A stretch of 64,000 nt of DNA from Liolophura sinensis (Eukaryota; Mollusca; Polyplacophora; Chitonida; Chitonidae): assembly GCF_032854445.1 (NCBI RefSeq), contig NC_088304.1, positions 24,379,704 to 24,443,703 of the forward strand, given 5' to 3'. The translations under genes were made by a program, and so were the position numbers. Each line of letters opens with the position of its first letter. Positions within the stretch are counted from its first letter, which is position 1. Positions 11,700 to 23,488 of this stretch are shown here, in pieces. The notes beneath the pieces are model-generated. The model was not told where the DNA came from. It did not search any database and worked only from the letters and a program-made list of their open reading frames with translations.

Positions 11700-12350
11700 G
11701 TGTTTAAAATTGACTAAAGATGGGCCCGTTCATAATTCGTTAGTAAAAATATGTACCGTACCACGTCTTAAGGAGAATTTTCTTAATTTTTGTAAAGCAG
11801 TTAACTCTTGTTTCTCTTTTTACTGTACGGCTGTTCAGATGACATCGAGCGCTGCTCCTTGAAGTGTATTGGAAGTTAGATTGGAGATGTAATATTGAGG
11901 ACATATTAAGAAAGTGACGATCATCAGTCTCGTTTGTTATAATAAAACGGCACAGACCAGCTTTCTGCTGGTTTCAGCACGAACACAAATAGAATAATTT
12001 TTAGAATAAATGTATTTCCGTTTGTAAAATTTTCACCTTGAAAATTGCTACAAAATTGGTAGGGTGACATATTCTCCAAGAAATACAATCAGGGATGGAG
12101 ACTTCCTGAGGAAAATCGCTCCACAACCCACGTGAACTGCACTGTTCTAAGGCCTTGAAGCATAACCTAACGCCAAAGCTTTAACACGTGTATGTGCATA
12201 GTTCACATAACACGGAAATAATATAGGGTTAATATACTTTATGAACGCAGTAACTAACATTTGGCCAATGGGAGTTACCCGTGTGTAAAACTTAAACAAT
12301 TTCTTTGTGTATGAGTGAGAAGATAATATTATTGTGAGAAGAAACACATG
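11700..12350. other. Gene-free stretch
   Basis: No coding potential or repeat recognised. Confidence 0.45.
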
Positions 12351-12354
12351 ATTA

Positions 12355-12430
12355 TCAGCAGGTTGCTGGCAAACCTTCCGACGTAGGACAAGAGAGGAAG
12401 CCAACATGAACTGGACTTGAACTCACAACG
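12355..12430 (-). repeat. SINE-1 internal fragment
   Basis: Covers only the middle of the element (GCAGGTTGCTGGCAAACCTT to CTGGACTTGAACTCACAACG). Confidence 0.6.
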
Positions 12431-12676
12431 ATCGCACTGAGGCTATTTAGAGCGCTAGCACTAAAAGATCTTAGAAATACGACATACTCTGTTCGGTTCC
12501 GTCCCGCACTGTTATTTCACTTATAGGCAAACCAATGTCTCTGGCTGACAAAGCGGTAATGTACATTGTATGAGTCTCAAGCTACTAAAGAGATGGGTAC
12601 GCAAGTGAAATACATAATTCTCTGTGTAAAATTATAACAAAACGTGACAATCAAAAGTATATATCCAGTTAACTTC

Positions 12677-12682
12677 TTTATT
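12677..12682 (-). terminator. Polyadenylation signal of gene B
   Basis: AATAAA on the minus strand, about 190 bases past the gene B stop codon. Confidence 0.5.
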
Positions 12683-12871
12683 AGGCGTCCATGCATAAGC
12701 GTGTCACAAAAAATCTGAAAAGTTGCTTACATTATCCCATAATGCACCACAGCAAACAAAACAACAAAAAAACGTCCGTTATAAAATAAATGAGAATATA
12801 ATGTACTGGATGTGTTCCACGTAGTTGTATCAGCTCAAGTTATGTTAGGATTACAGGGTATATAGACTGTC

Positions 12872-14455
12872 CTATCCATAATGTGGACGGCAGTATTTCC
12901 TCTCCTTATTGGCGTAATATTCGGCCTGCCTTTTGTAAAAGTCACATGTCCTTTCCCTGGTGATAATATTCTTGTGCCTAAGAGATCCATCCTGGTACCT
13001 GTAGTGGCCGTCGTTGTACCTAGAGGAAGCTGGAAAATACAGGTAACAGTTTTGCGATTCAGTTATCTGATTTTTTTTTATTAGCGTCTAACTTTTCGAC
13101 CGAGAATCTACAACAAAATCAAACGTTTTATGCATGTGGGAAACCGAGCGCACCGCCCGGAGCAACCATCAGCCTATTGCAAGAAACTGCTACAACCGCA
13201 AATCGATGCCAGAGTGCAAGGCATATTGGTGGAGAGAACCGATCTTATATGAACTTCATGTAAGACGGTTATTTTTGGTCACCAAAATTATACATGGGAA
13301 TTTTCATTTGATCCCGGTAATTTAGTAATTTAGAACGCTCACCTTCTGTGTATATGCCACTCGGACAAGCGTCTTTATTATTTGAAAACAAATCATTTAT
13401 TTTTAATTTGTCAGAAAAATTAAAAAGAAGAAATAATTCTCATATTTCACAGGACAGTGTTTAACAATCTTTTGAGTAATTTTGTTTAACTGTAAACCAT
13501 TTACGTTAAATGTGTTGCAATTCATATTACTAGACCAGGTAGCTAGCGACTTGTGAAACTATGTTAGCGTGATCTTAAACACCAGCAAAAGGTAAATACT
13601 GGAGGTACATTTATTTGGTATACACCAATGCCGTCGTTGTAAGTTTAAGTCCAGTTCATGCTGGCTTCCGCATGAGTCGTAAGTGGGAAGATCTATGAGC
13701 ACTCTGCGGGTGGTTGCGGTTTTTCGCCGAGCTCTGCGCGGTTTCATTCTCTCCTCCTTTAAGTGAAATATTCTTGAGTGCGGTGGTGTAAAACAATATA
13801 CTCCATAAAAAAACAAATCTATTTGGTATAAGAATTACATGTGATTGTAGCAAAAATTATGGAAACCTTTTTTAAGTTAAACCTGTAAATCATGCATTAT
13901 ACGTTACATCTGGAGAAAACCCCGACAGGAATGTAATACTAAACATTGACGGCATATGGAAATTCCCATTATTACGATGGACGTTGGTTACCGGGACAGG
14001 GGCCACTTTCACAAAGCGGCGTACGACATTCTTTTTTATCGTACATATGTCGTATGATCTTTTGTACGTCACTGTTAACGTACCATTGTCCTATTTATTC
14101 GATATCGTATAAGTACGGCATCTTTGTGAACGTGGCCCCAGTTCCTTAAAGGTTGCAGCACCGCAATAGCCATACCATGACCTGAACAACTGAACCTAAC
14201 ATGACGTTCTGTGTGAACATTGGATATCTGAACAATGTTCCGATCCAAATCAAAATATTCGAAACGATAGTAAATATTGCGAATCGAGGCATTTCATTTG
14301 TTTGTGAATAGAAGATATATACGCGCAAGGTAATACTAACTTCGTTTCTCCCGGTTGTCATGGAGACTGTTGTCGTGGAAGTCACTCAGGGAATCTGCCA
14401 TCAGCTGACTAACCAACAGGACTAGCAGGCCCACAGCAAATGCAAACTTGTTCAT
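12872..14455 (-). CDS. Gene B: secreted Tyr-rich prepropeptide (two coding exons)
   Basis: Coding exon 1 is 14455-14341 and exon 2 is 13029-12872. The intron has donor GTTAGT and acceptor TATTTTCCAG and is phase 1, as in genes A and C; together they give 90 residues plus stop. Residues 1-20 form the signal peptide (MNKFAFAVGLLVLLVSQLMA). The pro-region ends at residue 38 in EKR. The 52-residue mature part has eight tyrosines, many basic residues and two cysteines (CDFYKRQAEYYANKERKYC), which could form one disulfide. A possible splice acceptor (TTTACAG) lies just before the ATG, as in gene A. A TATA-like GATAAAAGG lies 42-50 bases upstream of the ATG. Function unknown; signal and architecture place it in the gene A family. 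The intron holds a SINE-1 at 13620-13815. Confidence 0.8.
13620..13815 (+). repeat. SINE-1 copy in gene B intron
   Basis: Runs from ACACCAATGCCGTCGTTGTA to the 3' motif GTGAAATATTCTTGAGTGCG; diverged, head missing. Confidence 0.75.
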
Positions 14456-14559
14456 GATTGGCTGTAAATAACAAATCTGCAACTGACAGCCATGCCCTTT
14501 TATCTCGGGTACTAAACAAGTACTGAATTATGAAAATATTTATTTCCTGATTGATTATT

Positions 14560-14745
14560 GTCAAAATATTTCACTTATACGACGATGGCCGGCAGTGTGT
14601 TGAGAGGAAGCCGGGCACATCCGCGGGGAAACCCATGACTGCCCGCAGGTTGATGGAAGACCTTCTCACGTACGACAGGTGAGGGAGGCAGTTTGATCTG
14701 GACATACAGCGATCGCGTTGGTGATAGCCGCCCGTCATGAAAATA
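14560..14745 (-). repeat. SINE-1 copy, diverged
   Basis: Shows ATATTTCACTTATACGACGA at the 3' side and CAGCGATCGCGTTGGTGA at the head side, with several internal changes. Confidence 0.7.
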
Positions 14746-14749
14746 GTAT

Positions 14750-16785
14750 TGGAAAGGAGATCACTGTGAGACAGTCTGATGCTACACAAGGTAAGGCATA
14801 AATGGTCAAGATAAGTTCCTGTGGTTTCGTTACAACTTGGAGAAATCTATATAAGCTAAACTTCAACAAAAAATAGAAAATTGACAGAGCAGAATCTATC
14901 CGTCAGGCTTTTGTTTGAATCATTTAGTTTAATTAAAATGACCGCAGTATATATACACCTTCCCATACTCATCTCACCTTTACGCTAGGTTTCCCCACCG
15001 CTCTCCACGGATATAACGTCTTCTTTAAACTAGTCAGATCTCTAGACTAATGTGCTCATCTGTTGAACAGTTTTTATACAAGAACAAAAGCCTTTATTAA
15101 CTGAAAAAAAACTTATTTGAATAACTTTTATCCTTGAATGGCGGAAATATGGTGTGCACAAAATGGAATCGTGATAAAACTAAAAACAAATACCACGGAT
15201 TTCCTTAATAGTACTGAGTATGGACACTGACAGTTCGTGATATGGTAATTGTGTCAGTTTACATCACCAAAACAAAGTCGTCAGAAACCCCAAAAAACAA
15301 AGAGTTCTGTCTTTAACAACTGCATTCATATTTAATCAAGCGAATTTGTTTTTCACTAGGTCACAGTAAATGATCTTTGATTGACAGAAAGGAGGATCCT
15401 ATTTGTTGCTTTTAAATATATGTAGTACACTAAAGCATGGCGTCTTGGATGGCTACATTTGTATACTTTTATTGAAATTAAAATTAATTTTTGCAGGTTT
15501 TTATTATTTTTTGAAAACCAGTTTTTAGAACATGCAAAAAAGTAACAATATATCAATTAGTTATTACCGAAGCTGTTCACATAATCTCACGATTATGTAT
15601 ACATGATTACTGACCAAGTATTTGGCTTAAAATAAAGCCATAAATCATGAACACTTTTAATTATGAAATGCTATCCTTAGAATAAAAACAAAAATATAAT
15701 CTGTGGGTATAAAAGCATAAAAATATAATTTCGGTTTCCAACGAAAAATAAGTTTTACAATTTTACGATTGTTTTCAAGTTGCTGTATGTTATAACGACT
15801 AAGAGATTTTTGTTAAATTTTTTAACTAGTCGACAGCTCTTCGTACAGTCCTGGTGCAAATCATTCCTTTCTAAACATAACTTGCATATGCTTGCATGTG
15901 TGTCTGCCTTGTTTTCTTGAAAACCGTCCTAATCAGAATACGTCTTTACGCCTCACAAATGTTTCGTTTGTCACAATTAGTAGTTATTGTTTACCTGAAT
16001 TATATAAAAGTTTCTGTGTTATGCGTTTCTAAGGTGTGTAAGTATATAATTGTATATTATTTTATGTATAGATTGTCACGGAAATAAATGGAAGTAGAAA
16101 TGTATTCAGGCATTGTCTATGATATCGGTGTCTGATACATGTTTAAAAAACGATGCGTCAAAATCAGTACGACCAGTAGTCAGCAAAACTTCATGCTGAA
16201 GACATTGCAAAGGTCCTGTTTGTATTATACAAAATATAACGCTTTGAAACAAGAAAAAGGTTAAGGAAATCTCACCGTGGTTATTAAAACTGAACTATGT
16301 TTATATTGCCACTAGTCTCCCCTAGTGATTAAGTAGAAACTGATAATACTTACAAAACAAAGCGCTGTGCGCTTCGATTTTTAGGTGCAATTAATGCAGA
16401 TATGTTTGGCAAAATTTAAGAAACTTTGAATATGGGCGTTTGATAGTGAAGTCTTGAGTAAACAGTTTCAGCGGCATTGTTTCCTGAATTGTGCTTATGC
16501 ATCTATGAGCTGAACGACTGGTGTAATTTTGTCCGCACGGCAATCCGCCCATTGATTAATTGGATATTTAAGGTAGTTTTTATATGAAACGAGGAAACGT
16601 TACACATAAATCCTATTATGAGGGCAGCATGCTTTCACGGACACCTAATGTCAGATTCTTACCGGAAATCCTGGTTTCCTCATATTATGATGAGATGATG
16701 CAAAGCCCGAGTGCCTTTTCACGTCTGCTTCGAAGCAAAGATTTATTTGTATTGTCTTAAGACCCTTTATTTCCTCGGTTTGTAA
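14750..16785. other. Long gene-free AT-rich stretch
   Basis: About 2 kb with no supported exon, RNA gene or known repeat. It lies upstream of gene B and may contain its regulatory sequence, but nothing specific is visible. Confidence 0.5.
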
Positions 16786-16789
16786 GTGA

Positions 16790-16990
16790 ACTTATGCGAC
16801 CGCGATCAGCATTATGGTGGGAAGCCCAGGGGAAACCACTACAATCTGCATGTTGCTGATAGACTGTCCCACTTATGACCGGAGATGAACCCAGTGCGAG
16901 CTGGACTTGAAGTCACAACGACCGCATTGGTGAAAAGATCATTAGTTATTTTGTTGCGCTGGCGCGCTATAAAGACTCGGCCACGGAGGC
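16790..16990 (-). repeat. SINE-1 copy, diverged
   Basis: Head complement ends CGGCCACGGAGGCG; the 3' end is degenerate (GTAAGTGAACTTATGCGACC). Confidence 0.7.
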
Positions 16991-17004
16991 GTCTCGACTA
17001 GATC

Positions 17005-17110
17005 CGGGGTAAGCGGAATTAGACACAATCATAAAGCAGAATCACACTCATTGCAAAACAGAAGAGACTTACAGTAAAGACTTTTGGTGGAATAGCCTTG
17101 ACACACTAGT
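17005..17110 (+). repeat. R2 fragment
   Basis: Contains GGAATTAGACACAATCATAAAGCAGA and GACACACTAGTTTTTGCA in the order seen in the R2 copy at 46.1-46.25 kb; the rest of the unit is missing. Confidence 0.55.
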
Positions 17111-17149
17111 TTTTGCACATGCACAGCAACAGAAATTTCTGTACGTTAA

Positions 17150-17408
17150 TTTATTCATTTATTTGATTGGTGATTTACGCCATACTCAAGAATATGTCAC
17201 TTATACGACTGCGACCAGCATTATGGTGGGAGCAAACCGGGCACAGTTTGGGGGACACGCACGATTCCCTGCAGGTTGTTGAAGACCTTCCCATGTACGG
17301 CCGGAGTGGAAGCCAGCATGAGCTGGACTTGAACTCACAGCGACTACATTATGAGAGACTCCTGGGCCATTACGTTTACGCTGCGCTAGCCCGCTAACCA
17401 ACTCGACG
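17150..17408 (-). repeat. SINE-1 copy, near full length
   Basis: From the tail complement TTTATTCATTTATTTGATTG to head sequence TACGCTGCGCTAGCCCGCTA. Confidence 0.85.
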
Positions 17409-17431
17409 CACTAATGACACAATTTCCTGTG

Positions 17432-17550
17432 TTCGACTGTGCACACTACATTGGTTTATAAGACGAGTGGTCTAAAACTACAGTTCGACTATGCGCACTG
17501 TATTGGTGTATAAGACGAGTGGAATATAACTACAGTTTGACTGTGCATAA
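17432..17550 (+). repeat. Short tandem repeat, ~52-bp period, 2.3 units
   Basis: Units start at TTCGACTGTGCACAC (17432), TTCGACTATGCGCAC (17483) and TTTGACTGTGCA (17535), with the shared block ATAAGACGAGTGG in the first two. Confidence 0.7.
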
Positions 17551-17649
17551 GGCTCCACCAGCGTATTTCAGGACTTATTGTCATCAATGTTTCACAAACA
17601 TTTAGAGTGGGTAGCTAAAAAATGACAGTAACGCAAGGCTCTGATGTCT

Positions 17650-17855
17650 TGGCGGAGTGGTTATCGTGCTAGTGTAGCACTACACAACAGGAGCATTTCA
17701 CCAATTCAAGTCCAACTCATGCCTGCTTCCTCTCCGGGGGTACGTGAGGTCTGGCAGCATCCTGAATATGGTTGTGGAATTACACCGGGCTGTGTACGTT
17801 GTCCCCACGCCACATGGAGCTAAAATATTTCTTAGTACAGCCTAAAACGCCTCAA
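17650..17855 (+). repeat. SINE-1 copy, strongly diverged
   Basis: Retains TTCAAGTCCAACTCATGCCTGCTTCCTCT and a 3' end ATATTTCTTAGTACAGC; most of the head and the tail are lost. Confidence 0.55.
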
Positions 17856-18079
17856 GACCAGCTGGAATGAATTCTCACATCGAATGCCTTCTGGTCAGGA
17901 ATCGCTCACCTTACTGTGCCGTACTCCACTTTCAGAGATATCTGATATTGTCGAGGAATGTGGTCAATAAGACATGAACTCAACATTATTGTTGGTGTAT
18001 CGCTAGAGCTCACAGAAATGACCTCATATATACATGCTGTCAGATTTACATTTGACATGACCAACGATGCTGTCACATC

Positions 18080-18087
18080 TGTATAGT
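18080..18087 (+). repeat. Target-site duplication of the Polinton, left
   Basis: TGTATAGT immediately precedes the left terminus AGTAG and recurs exactly after the right terminus at 31860-31867. Polintons are usually reported with 6-bp duplications; GTATAG is the 6-bp core of this match. Confidence 0.7.
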
Positions 18088-18260
18088 AGTAGGGGGGGGA
18101 GGGTTCTGGCGCACGCCCCCCTTGGTAAAAAGAGGCCCCCAGCCCCTATTCCCGGCGAGGTCCAGAAGTTCTAGTATACACACTATAGGTTCTGGCGCAC
18201 GCCCCCCCCCCTTGGGGCCCTCGCCAGAACAAATAGAGCCCCCCCCCCCCCTTTCCCTGC
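18088..18260 (+). repeat. Polinton left terminal inverted repeat
   Basis: Aligns to the reverse complement of 31690-31859 over its whole length. It contains GGTTCTGGCGCACGCCCCCC twice, about 86 bases apart, once at 18102 and once at 18188. C-runs differ in length between the two ends. Confidence 0.9.
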
Positions 18261-18295
18261 TTCTGGGGCTGTATTAGACATACCCATCGCACCTG

Positions 18296-18604
18296 GTATG
18301 CTTCTACACCAAGCGTGTATACAACTTGCGGAAGGGTTACAATAATTGCAGGTGGCTTCTCATCGGCCCCACGGAGCTCTGTGGTAAGAGTTGTCTGGAG
18401 GAGTACTGCGGGGGTCACCTATACCGTCTGTGGCAGGGTCCTGGCACCCAGCCATGTATTCGCTGTGGTCGGGGCGTTAAAAACCGATTTCGGCTTTGCA
18501 TGGCCTGCGGACATAATAGGGTCCAGACGCGAGAAAGGAAGTGGAGGCACAAGGCTTTCTTGGACGAGTTCAAACGGCTGGCGGCTATAGAAATTTACAA
18601 TTAG
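18296..18604 (+). pseudogene. Polinton Cys-rich (probable zinc-binding) protein, start lost
   Basis: An open frame with no in-frame ATG; it can only begin at a non-standard codon (TTG 18326), and the frame is closed upstream by TAG at 18275. The protein has three clusters of paired cysteines, CGKSCLEEYC, CIRCGRG and CMACGH, followed by a basic, helical C-terminus (TRERKWRHKAFLDEFKRL). Spacing suggests two zinc-binding knuckles. Small Cys-rich proteins of this kind sit next to the polymerase in related Polintons as I recall them; function unknown. The missing start suggests a 5' frameshift or point change next to the inverted repeat. Confidence 0.55.
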
Positions 18605-18637
18605 AGAGTCGTGTGCATAGTTACATAGACGCGTACA

Positions 18638-21600
18638 ATGAACCACCATCAAAAAGCGGGAGCACTACGGGAGGGGTTTGAGACACTCCTAGGTGTGCGG
18701 CCTAAGTACCCACGGTCCCGCAATGCCTTGGAAGAATTGCAGGGGATCCTCGACAGGCATTAAACGGCTGTGGCTGAGTTGAACTCGCTCAGTAATGAAA
18801 GGTTGAAGCAAGACGCCAAGAACCTCCTCAGTAACGAGGAGTTGGATGAATTGCTAGGCGGAATACTGGGCGAAATGGAACCAGAATTCACTAACATCGG
18901 CCGGACTATAAGGAATCTCCTCCGGGCCTGGCAGATGGGCGTACCCGAAGGCGTTTGGACGGACCCAATAGCCTTCTTAGAAGAAATTCGAGCCATTATT
19001 CGCCAGAAGCTAGAAGAAGAGATCCTGGCACTCAACGGGGTTAAGTTCCAACTAGGCCTCAGGGTTCAGCTGCGAAAGGGCAACGCCGATGGCAGTGAAG
19101 AGTATACCAGCCCAGTACTCCACAGCAAACAGGAGCCTCGTCTTAGAGGCTGGCGACATTGACGGGGCTCTAGATAAGGCCTTCCCCACCATCCAGGAGG
19201 TGCTGGAAAAATGGACACAGCGAGGGTCAGGGTGGGTTGTCAATAGCGTGCAAACACTCTGGCTTGACATTGCAAGGTATCAGCCACCGAGAGGGGGGTC
19301 CTACATCCCCCTACCTGCAGCTGTGAGTAATAAGAAAGCAGTCATCAATGTGAAGAACAAAGAAGACGACTGCCTCCGATGGGCACTCCGATCTGCCTTA
19401 TTTCCAGCCGCCCGGGACCCTCAGAGACCAACAAAATATCCCACCAATGATGGTCTTGACTTTGGGGGGATCGACGCCCCCACGCCCATCTCTCAGATCC
19501 CTAAAGTGGAGGAAAAGAACGACCTCGCCATCAACGTGTTCGGGTGGGACAAGGGTGTGATCGTGCACCGCCTCAGCAAGAAGCCCGGCGACACGCCCCG
19601 AATCAATCTGCTGCTGATTGAGAAGGCGGGCAAATTCCATTATACGTGGATAAAAGATCTCGATCGTCTCCTGTTCCAAGAAAGTAAGAATCGAAATCGC
19701 AAAAACTTCTGCGAGCGCTGCCTACAAGGTTACACAAGGGAGGATCTGCTCGAGGCGCATAAACCGGAATGCCGAGGGATTGGCCAGACGGCGGTGAGGG
19801 TGGAAATGCCCCAGGAGGGGGAGAACAAGTTCATCTTTCAGGGTCATCACAAACAGCTACCGGCTCCGTTCATCATATATGCCGACTTCGAGGCTCTAAC
19901 CAGAAAGGTTGAAGGCCCGCCGCCATCACCTACAGAAAGCAGCACTCAAAAGACTCAGCACCACGAGCCCTGCAGTTACTGCTATGTTGTGGTGCGTTGC
20001 AACGGCTACACAAAACGCCACGTGGAATACAGAGGCCCTAACGCGACGGAACACTTCCTCAGAGCTCTCCAACAGGAGGAGCAGGAAATCAAAATGTTCT
20101 AGCCAACCCTATAGCCATGAATATGACTCCCCAAGACTGGCAGGCCCACAACAACGCCACAACCTGTGACGTGTGTGAGAAGCCTCTGGGCGCCGATTCT
20201 GTGCGCGATCACTGCCATATCACGGGCAAGTACAGAGGCGCGGCACATAACGCATGGAACCTAAAGTTGCGGCTGGGTCCCAAGACAGCCCTACCAGTAG
20301 TCTTCCACAACCTACGGGGCTACGACAGCTACCTCCTGATGCAAGCCATAAGTAAGGTGGAGGGCCGCATCTCCTGTATCCCCAACAACACGGAAAAGTA
20401 CATCTCCTTCTCGCTGGGGCAGCTCCGCTTCATCGACAGCGTTCAATTCTTACCGACTTCCCGTGAAAATCTGGTTGAGGCCAACAAACCTGAGGCTTTC
20501 CACATCACAGCCCGGTATGAGCCCGCCGAAGAAAAACGAAAGCTACTCATGCGCAAGGGTGTCTACCCCTATGAGTATATGGACTCCTGGGAGCGCTTCG
20601 ACGAGTCCACCCTCCCACCCAAAGAGGTTTTCTACAGTAAGCTCAAAGTCGGAGGCATTAGCAATGAGGACTACATCCACGCTCAACAGGTATGGAAGGC
20701 ATTTGACTGCACCAATCTGGGGGACTACACAGACCTTTACTGCCGCACAGACGTGCTCCTATTGGCTGATGTGTTTGAGGCCTTCCGGAAGACTTGTTTA
20801 CGGCAGTATGGATTGGACCCTGCTCACCCAGGTCTCTCGTGGGATGCGCTGTTCAAGAAGACCGGGGTAGAGCTGAAGCTGTTGACCGACTACGACCAAC
20901 ATCTCTTCATTGAGAAGGGGTTGCAAGGAGGTATCTCCATGGTAAGTAAGCGATACGCCAAAGGCAATAATCCACAGGGGGAGGGATACAACCCCGAAAG
21001 CCCAAACAGCTACATCCAAAACCTAGACGCCAATAATCTATATGGCTGGGCTATGAGTCAGTTTCTTCCAACGGGCGGCTTCCAGTGGGTAGGTGACGCG
21101 CAGCGTCTGGGTGAAACGATTGCTACCCACCCCCACGACAGTCCTTCCGGTTACATCCTCGAGGCCGACCTACAGTATCCGGCCGACCTACATAACACAC
21201 ATAACAGCTACCCATTAGCCCCGGAGCGTCTGGTGGTCCAGAAGGAGTGGATGTCTGACTATCAGCACAGCCGTCTAGGCAAGACAGCGCCTACCGAGGT
21301 CGAAAAGCTGGTCCCCATAATCCGCAACAAGGAACAGTACGTCATGCACTACCGGAACCTACAGCTGTATCTATCTCTGGGATTGCGCCTGACAAAGGTT
21401 CACCGGACCCTGAGATTCGCCCAGAGCCCTTGGAGGGAACCCTATATCAGGATGAACACCGAGCACCGAAAAACGGCCGCGAGTAAATTCGAGAAGGACC
21501 TGTACAAGCTAATGAACATCTCGGTCTTCGGAAAAACCATGGAGAACCTCCGGAAGCGTGTGGACGTCAAGCTGGTACGCTGTGGAGAAGACGACAAGCT

Positions 21601-22291
21601 CCGACGCTTGATAGCCAGCTCGAGCTTCGCACGGGCAAACATATTTGATGATGACCTCGCAGCAATTCAGATGCACAAGACCCGTCTAATCCTAAACCGA
21701 CCTATCTACGTGGGCATGAGCATTCTACATCTCTCCAAGCACCTGATGTACGACTTCTACTACAACCACATGAAGGCCCAGTACGGAGAGCGCTGCCAGC
21801 TCCTCTACACTGACACGGATAGTCTGCTACTCGAGATTCACACTGAGGATGTTTATAGGGATATGGTTGAGAATGCAAACCTGTACGACACCTCAGATTA
21901 CCCACAAGACCATCCCCTGCACAGCGTAGCAATTATGAAGGTCTTTGGGAAAATGAAGGACGAGTGCGCGGGGCGGCCGATCGCCGAATACATGGGTCTG
22001 CGCCCCAAGATGTACTCCATTCTGGAGGCAGGCGGAGCCAACAATAAGAAGGCCAAGGGCGTGAAAAAAGGAGTTGTGGAAAAGTGCATCCGCCATAAGC
22101 AGTACAAAGAGGTCCTCTTCGAGAAGATCTTCCGACACGGTATGGACGTGCTGCGATCAGAGCACCACCATATCTAAGGGCAGCACCTGAATAAGGTCTC
22201 ACTGTCCCCCTTCGATAGTAAGCGCTGGATCGCCGAAGATGGTGTCCACACCTTGGCTTACGGCCATAGAGATGCGGAACCCGCAGGATGA
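18638..22291 (+). pseudogene. pPolB: Protein-primed family B DNA polymerase, broken (Polinton pPolB)
   Basis: About 1,200 codons, normal for a Polinton polymerase, from ATG 18638 to TGA 22289-22291. Four breaks are visible: in-frame TAA at 18761; a frameshift near 19085 between the first and second open stretches; a one-base frameshift near 20093; and an in-frame TAA at 22175 that cuts off a conserved tail (SLSPFDSKRWI). Domains in order: N-terminal region with WTQRGSGWVV; a zinc-finger-like CERCLQGY...C (about 19710-19775); exonuclease motif I YADFEAL (about 19878); a Cys/His knot CDVCEKPL...RDHCHITGKYRG; exonuclease II FHNLRGYDSYL; polymerase motif A LDANNLYGW (about 21028), motif B NISVFGKTMEN (about 21520) and motif C YTDTDS (about 21807). 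All catalytic motifs are intact, so decay is by reading-frame damage. The enzyme would replicate the element using a protein primer. Confidence 0.93.
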
Positions 22292-22396
22292 TGGGCAGGA
22301 TGGGACATCCTCTTCGAGGAACTACTAACGCCGTAGAACACCATCCGGGGGAAGCTGAGTATCAGGAGGCACTACAAGCAACTCCTCACGAACGAA

Positions 22397-23344
22397 TCAA
22401 CGTCGGGGGCCATCCGACGTATCGTCTAGATAGTACAGCACGGGTTCATTAGGCTTTGTGACAGAGAGCCCAAGCTGATATATCTCTAGAGACCACACAG
22501 GATCAGTCGCGCGACGGCGGCCGCCCTCCAGCTCTCCAGGCTGATAGAGATAACGAACGCCTACACCCTCAGGGATCCTCCGCTCATTAAGTCCAACGGG
22601 ACGACCTGGAACCGTCGAGGAAGGCTTATGGGGCACCCCTTTTGCCTTGATGGCGTCTTTCGGCTTTTTACCGATCAGTCTCGTTGTCTCGTTATTCAGA
22701 GCGGCCACAACAGAGGGCAGCCGAGCTACCCATTCAGTAGACCGGTGTTCGGGAGGGAGGCGCATCTCCTGGGCGTACTGATGTCCAAAGAGCCGCTCAG
22801 CCAGAGTACGGTTGAAACGCTCCACTATGCCTTGGTCTCGGTGGATATCCACACGGCCTGGGCGGACTGTGACATCGTGTTTGGCCAGCAGTTGGCTCAC
22901 TGCACCCATAAACTCGCGCCCAGGGTCAACCTGGAGAGGCTTCGGCCATCTCAGGGGCCCCCGCTTGTAAATGCGAGAGAGAGCATCAGCGACTTCTTTG
23001 GAATCTTTAGTAGCCAGAGGTCCCGCCTCCTTGTAGCGAGAAGGGACATCAACAACTGTCAGCGCGTACTTATACATCTTTCTGCCTCGCCGATCATGTG
23101 GTAGAAATAGAAGATCAGCCTGGTGGATGTCATTGGGCGTGGAAACATCGAACATAGGCCTCGGTATTTTTCGGGGACGAGGCAGGTATATCTGCCAGAT
23201 AGCCTGCTTTTTCAGCCAGGCCCGGACCACATCTTCGGAGACTTTAGCCGCAGTGGCAAGTTTCTGGATGGCCGCGCGGCCCTTCCAGTACCCACGAGGG
23301 CTGTAGTAGATATTTGCCAGGCGAGCAGACACCTTACTAGCCAT
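22397..23344 (-). CDS. INT: Polinton integrase (retroviral-type, DDE core)
   Basis: An intact 315-residue frame, convergent with the polymerase and 105 bases from its tail. An N-terminal helical/DNA-binding part (VSEDVVRAWLKKQ) precedes an rve core with catalytic Asp77 (HQADLLFLP), Asp140 (QVDPGREF) and Glu175 (GIVERFNRT), the classic D,D,~35,E layout. The C-terminal ~70 residues (from PEGVGVRY, with DPVWSLEIYQL) look like the chromo/SH3-type tail common in Polinton integrases. It inserts the linear element into the host genome. The frame is open upstream of the chosen ATG for some 15 codons, but there is no earlier Met. All three catalytic residues are present. Confidence 0.93.
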   Translation of the reverse strand: MASKVSARLANIYYSPRGYWKGRAAIQKLATAAKVSEDVVRAWLKKQAIWQIYLPRPRKIPRPMFDVSTPNDIHQADLLFLPHDRRGRKMYKYALTVVDVPSRYKEAGPLATKDSKEVADALSRIYKRGPLRWPKPLQVDPGREFMGAVSQLLAKHDVTVRPGRVDIHRDQGIVERFNRTLAERLFGHQYAQEMRLPPEHRSTEWVARLPSVVAALNNETTRLIGKKPKDAIKAKGVPHKPSSTVPGRPVGLNERRIPEGVGVRYLYQPGELEGGRRRATDPVWSLEIYQLGLSVTKPNEPVLYYLDDTSDGPRR

Positions 23345-23488
23345 GTCATCAAGGTATTCTAGCAGCCCTCTAAGAGATTTGCGACGAAAAAGATGTTAAT
23401 CGTCGCGGCGCAGAAGCACCTCACTACTAAGATCGTGCCTGCCATACGGCGAGGAGCTTGATGGCGAGTCCGGCACAGTCAGTTCGGA
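23345..23488. other. Short spacer in Polinton
   Basis: Separates the integrase start from the stop of the next minus-strand gene; the likely site of integrase promoter elements, none of which I can identify. Confidence 0.4.

Noticed and set aside
13946-14149. Plus-strand frame with a YGNSHYYDG motif, at first sight another Tyr-rich exon
   Set aside because: It lies antisense in the gene B intron and has no signal exon or matching splice phase.
17201-17401. Frames recurring through the window with LDLNSQRPHW- or AGRRRISEIF-like sequence
   Set aside because: They are translations of SINE-1 in either orientation, not a protein family.
20085-20117. Programmed -1 frameshift in the polymerase
   Set aside because: No canonical slippery heptamer or pseudoknot is apparent, and the gene has other plain lesions, so mutation is the simpler reading.
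22397-23344. Integrase as evidence of an LTR retrotransposon
   Set aside because: No gag, protease, reverse transcriptase or LTRs; the enzyme sits among Polinton genes inside terminal inverted repeats.
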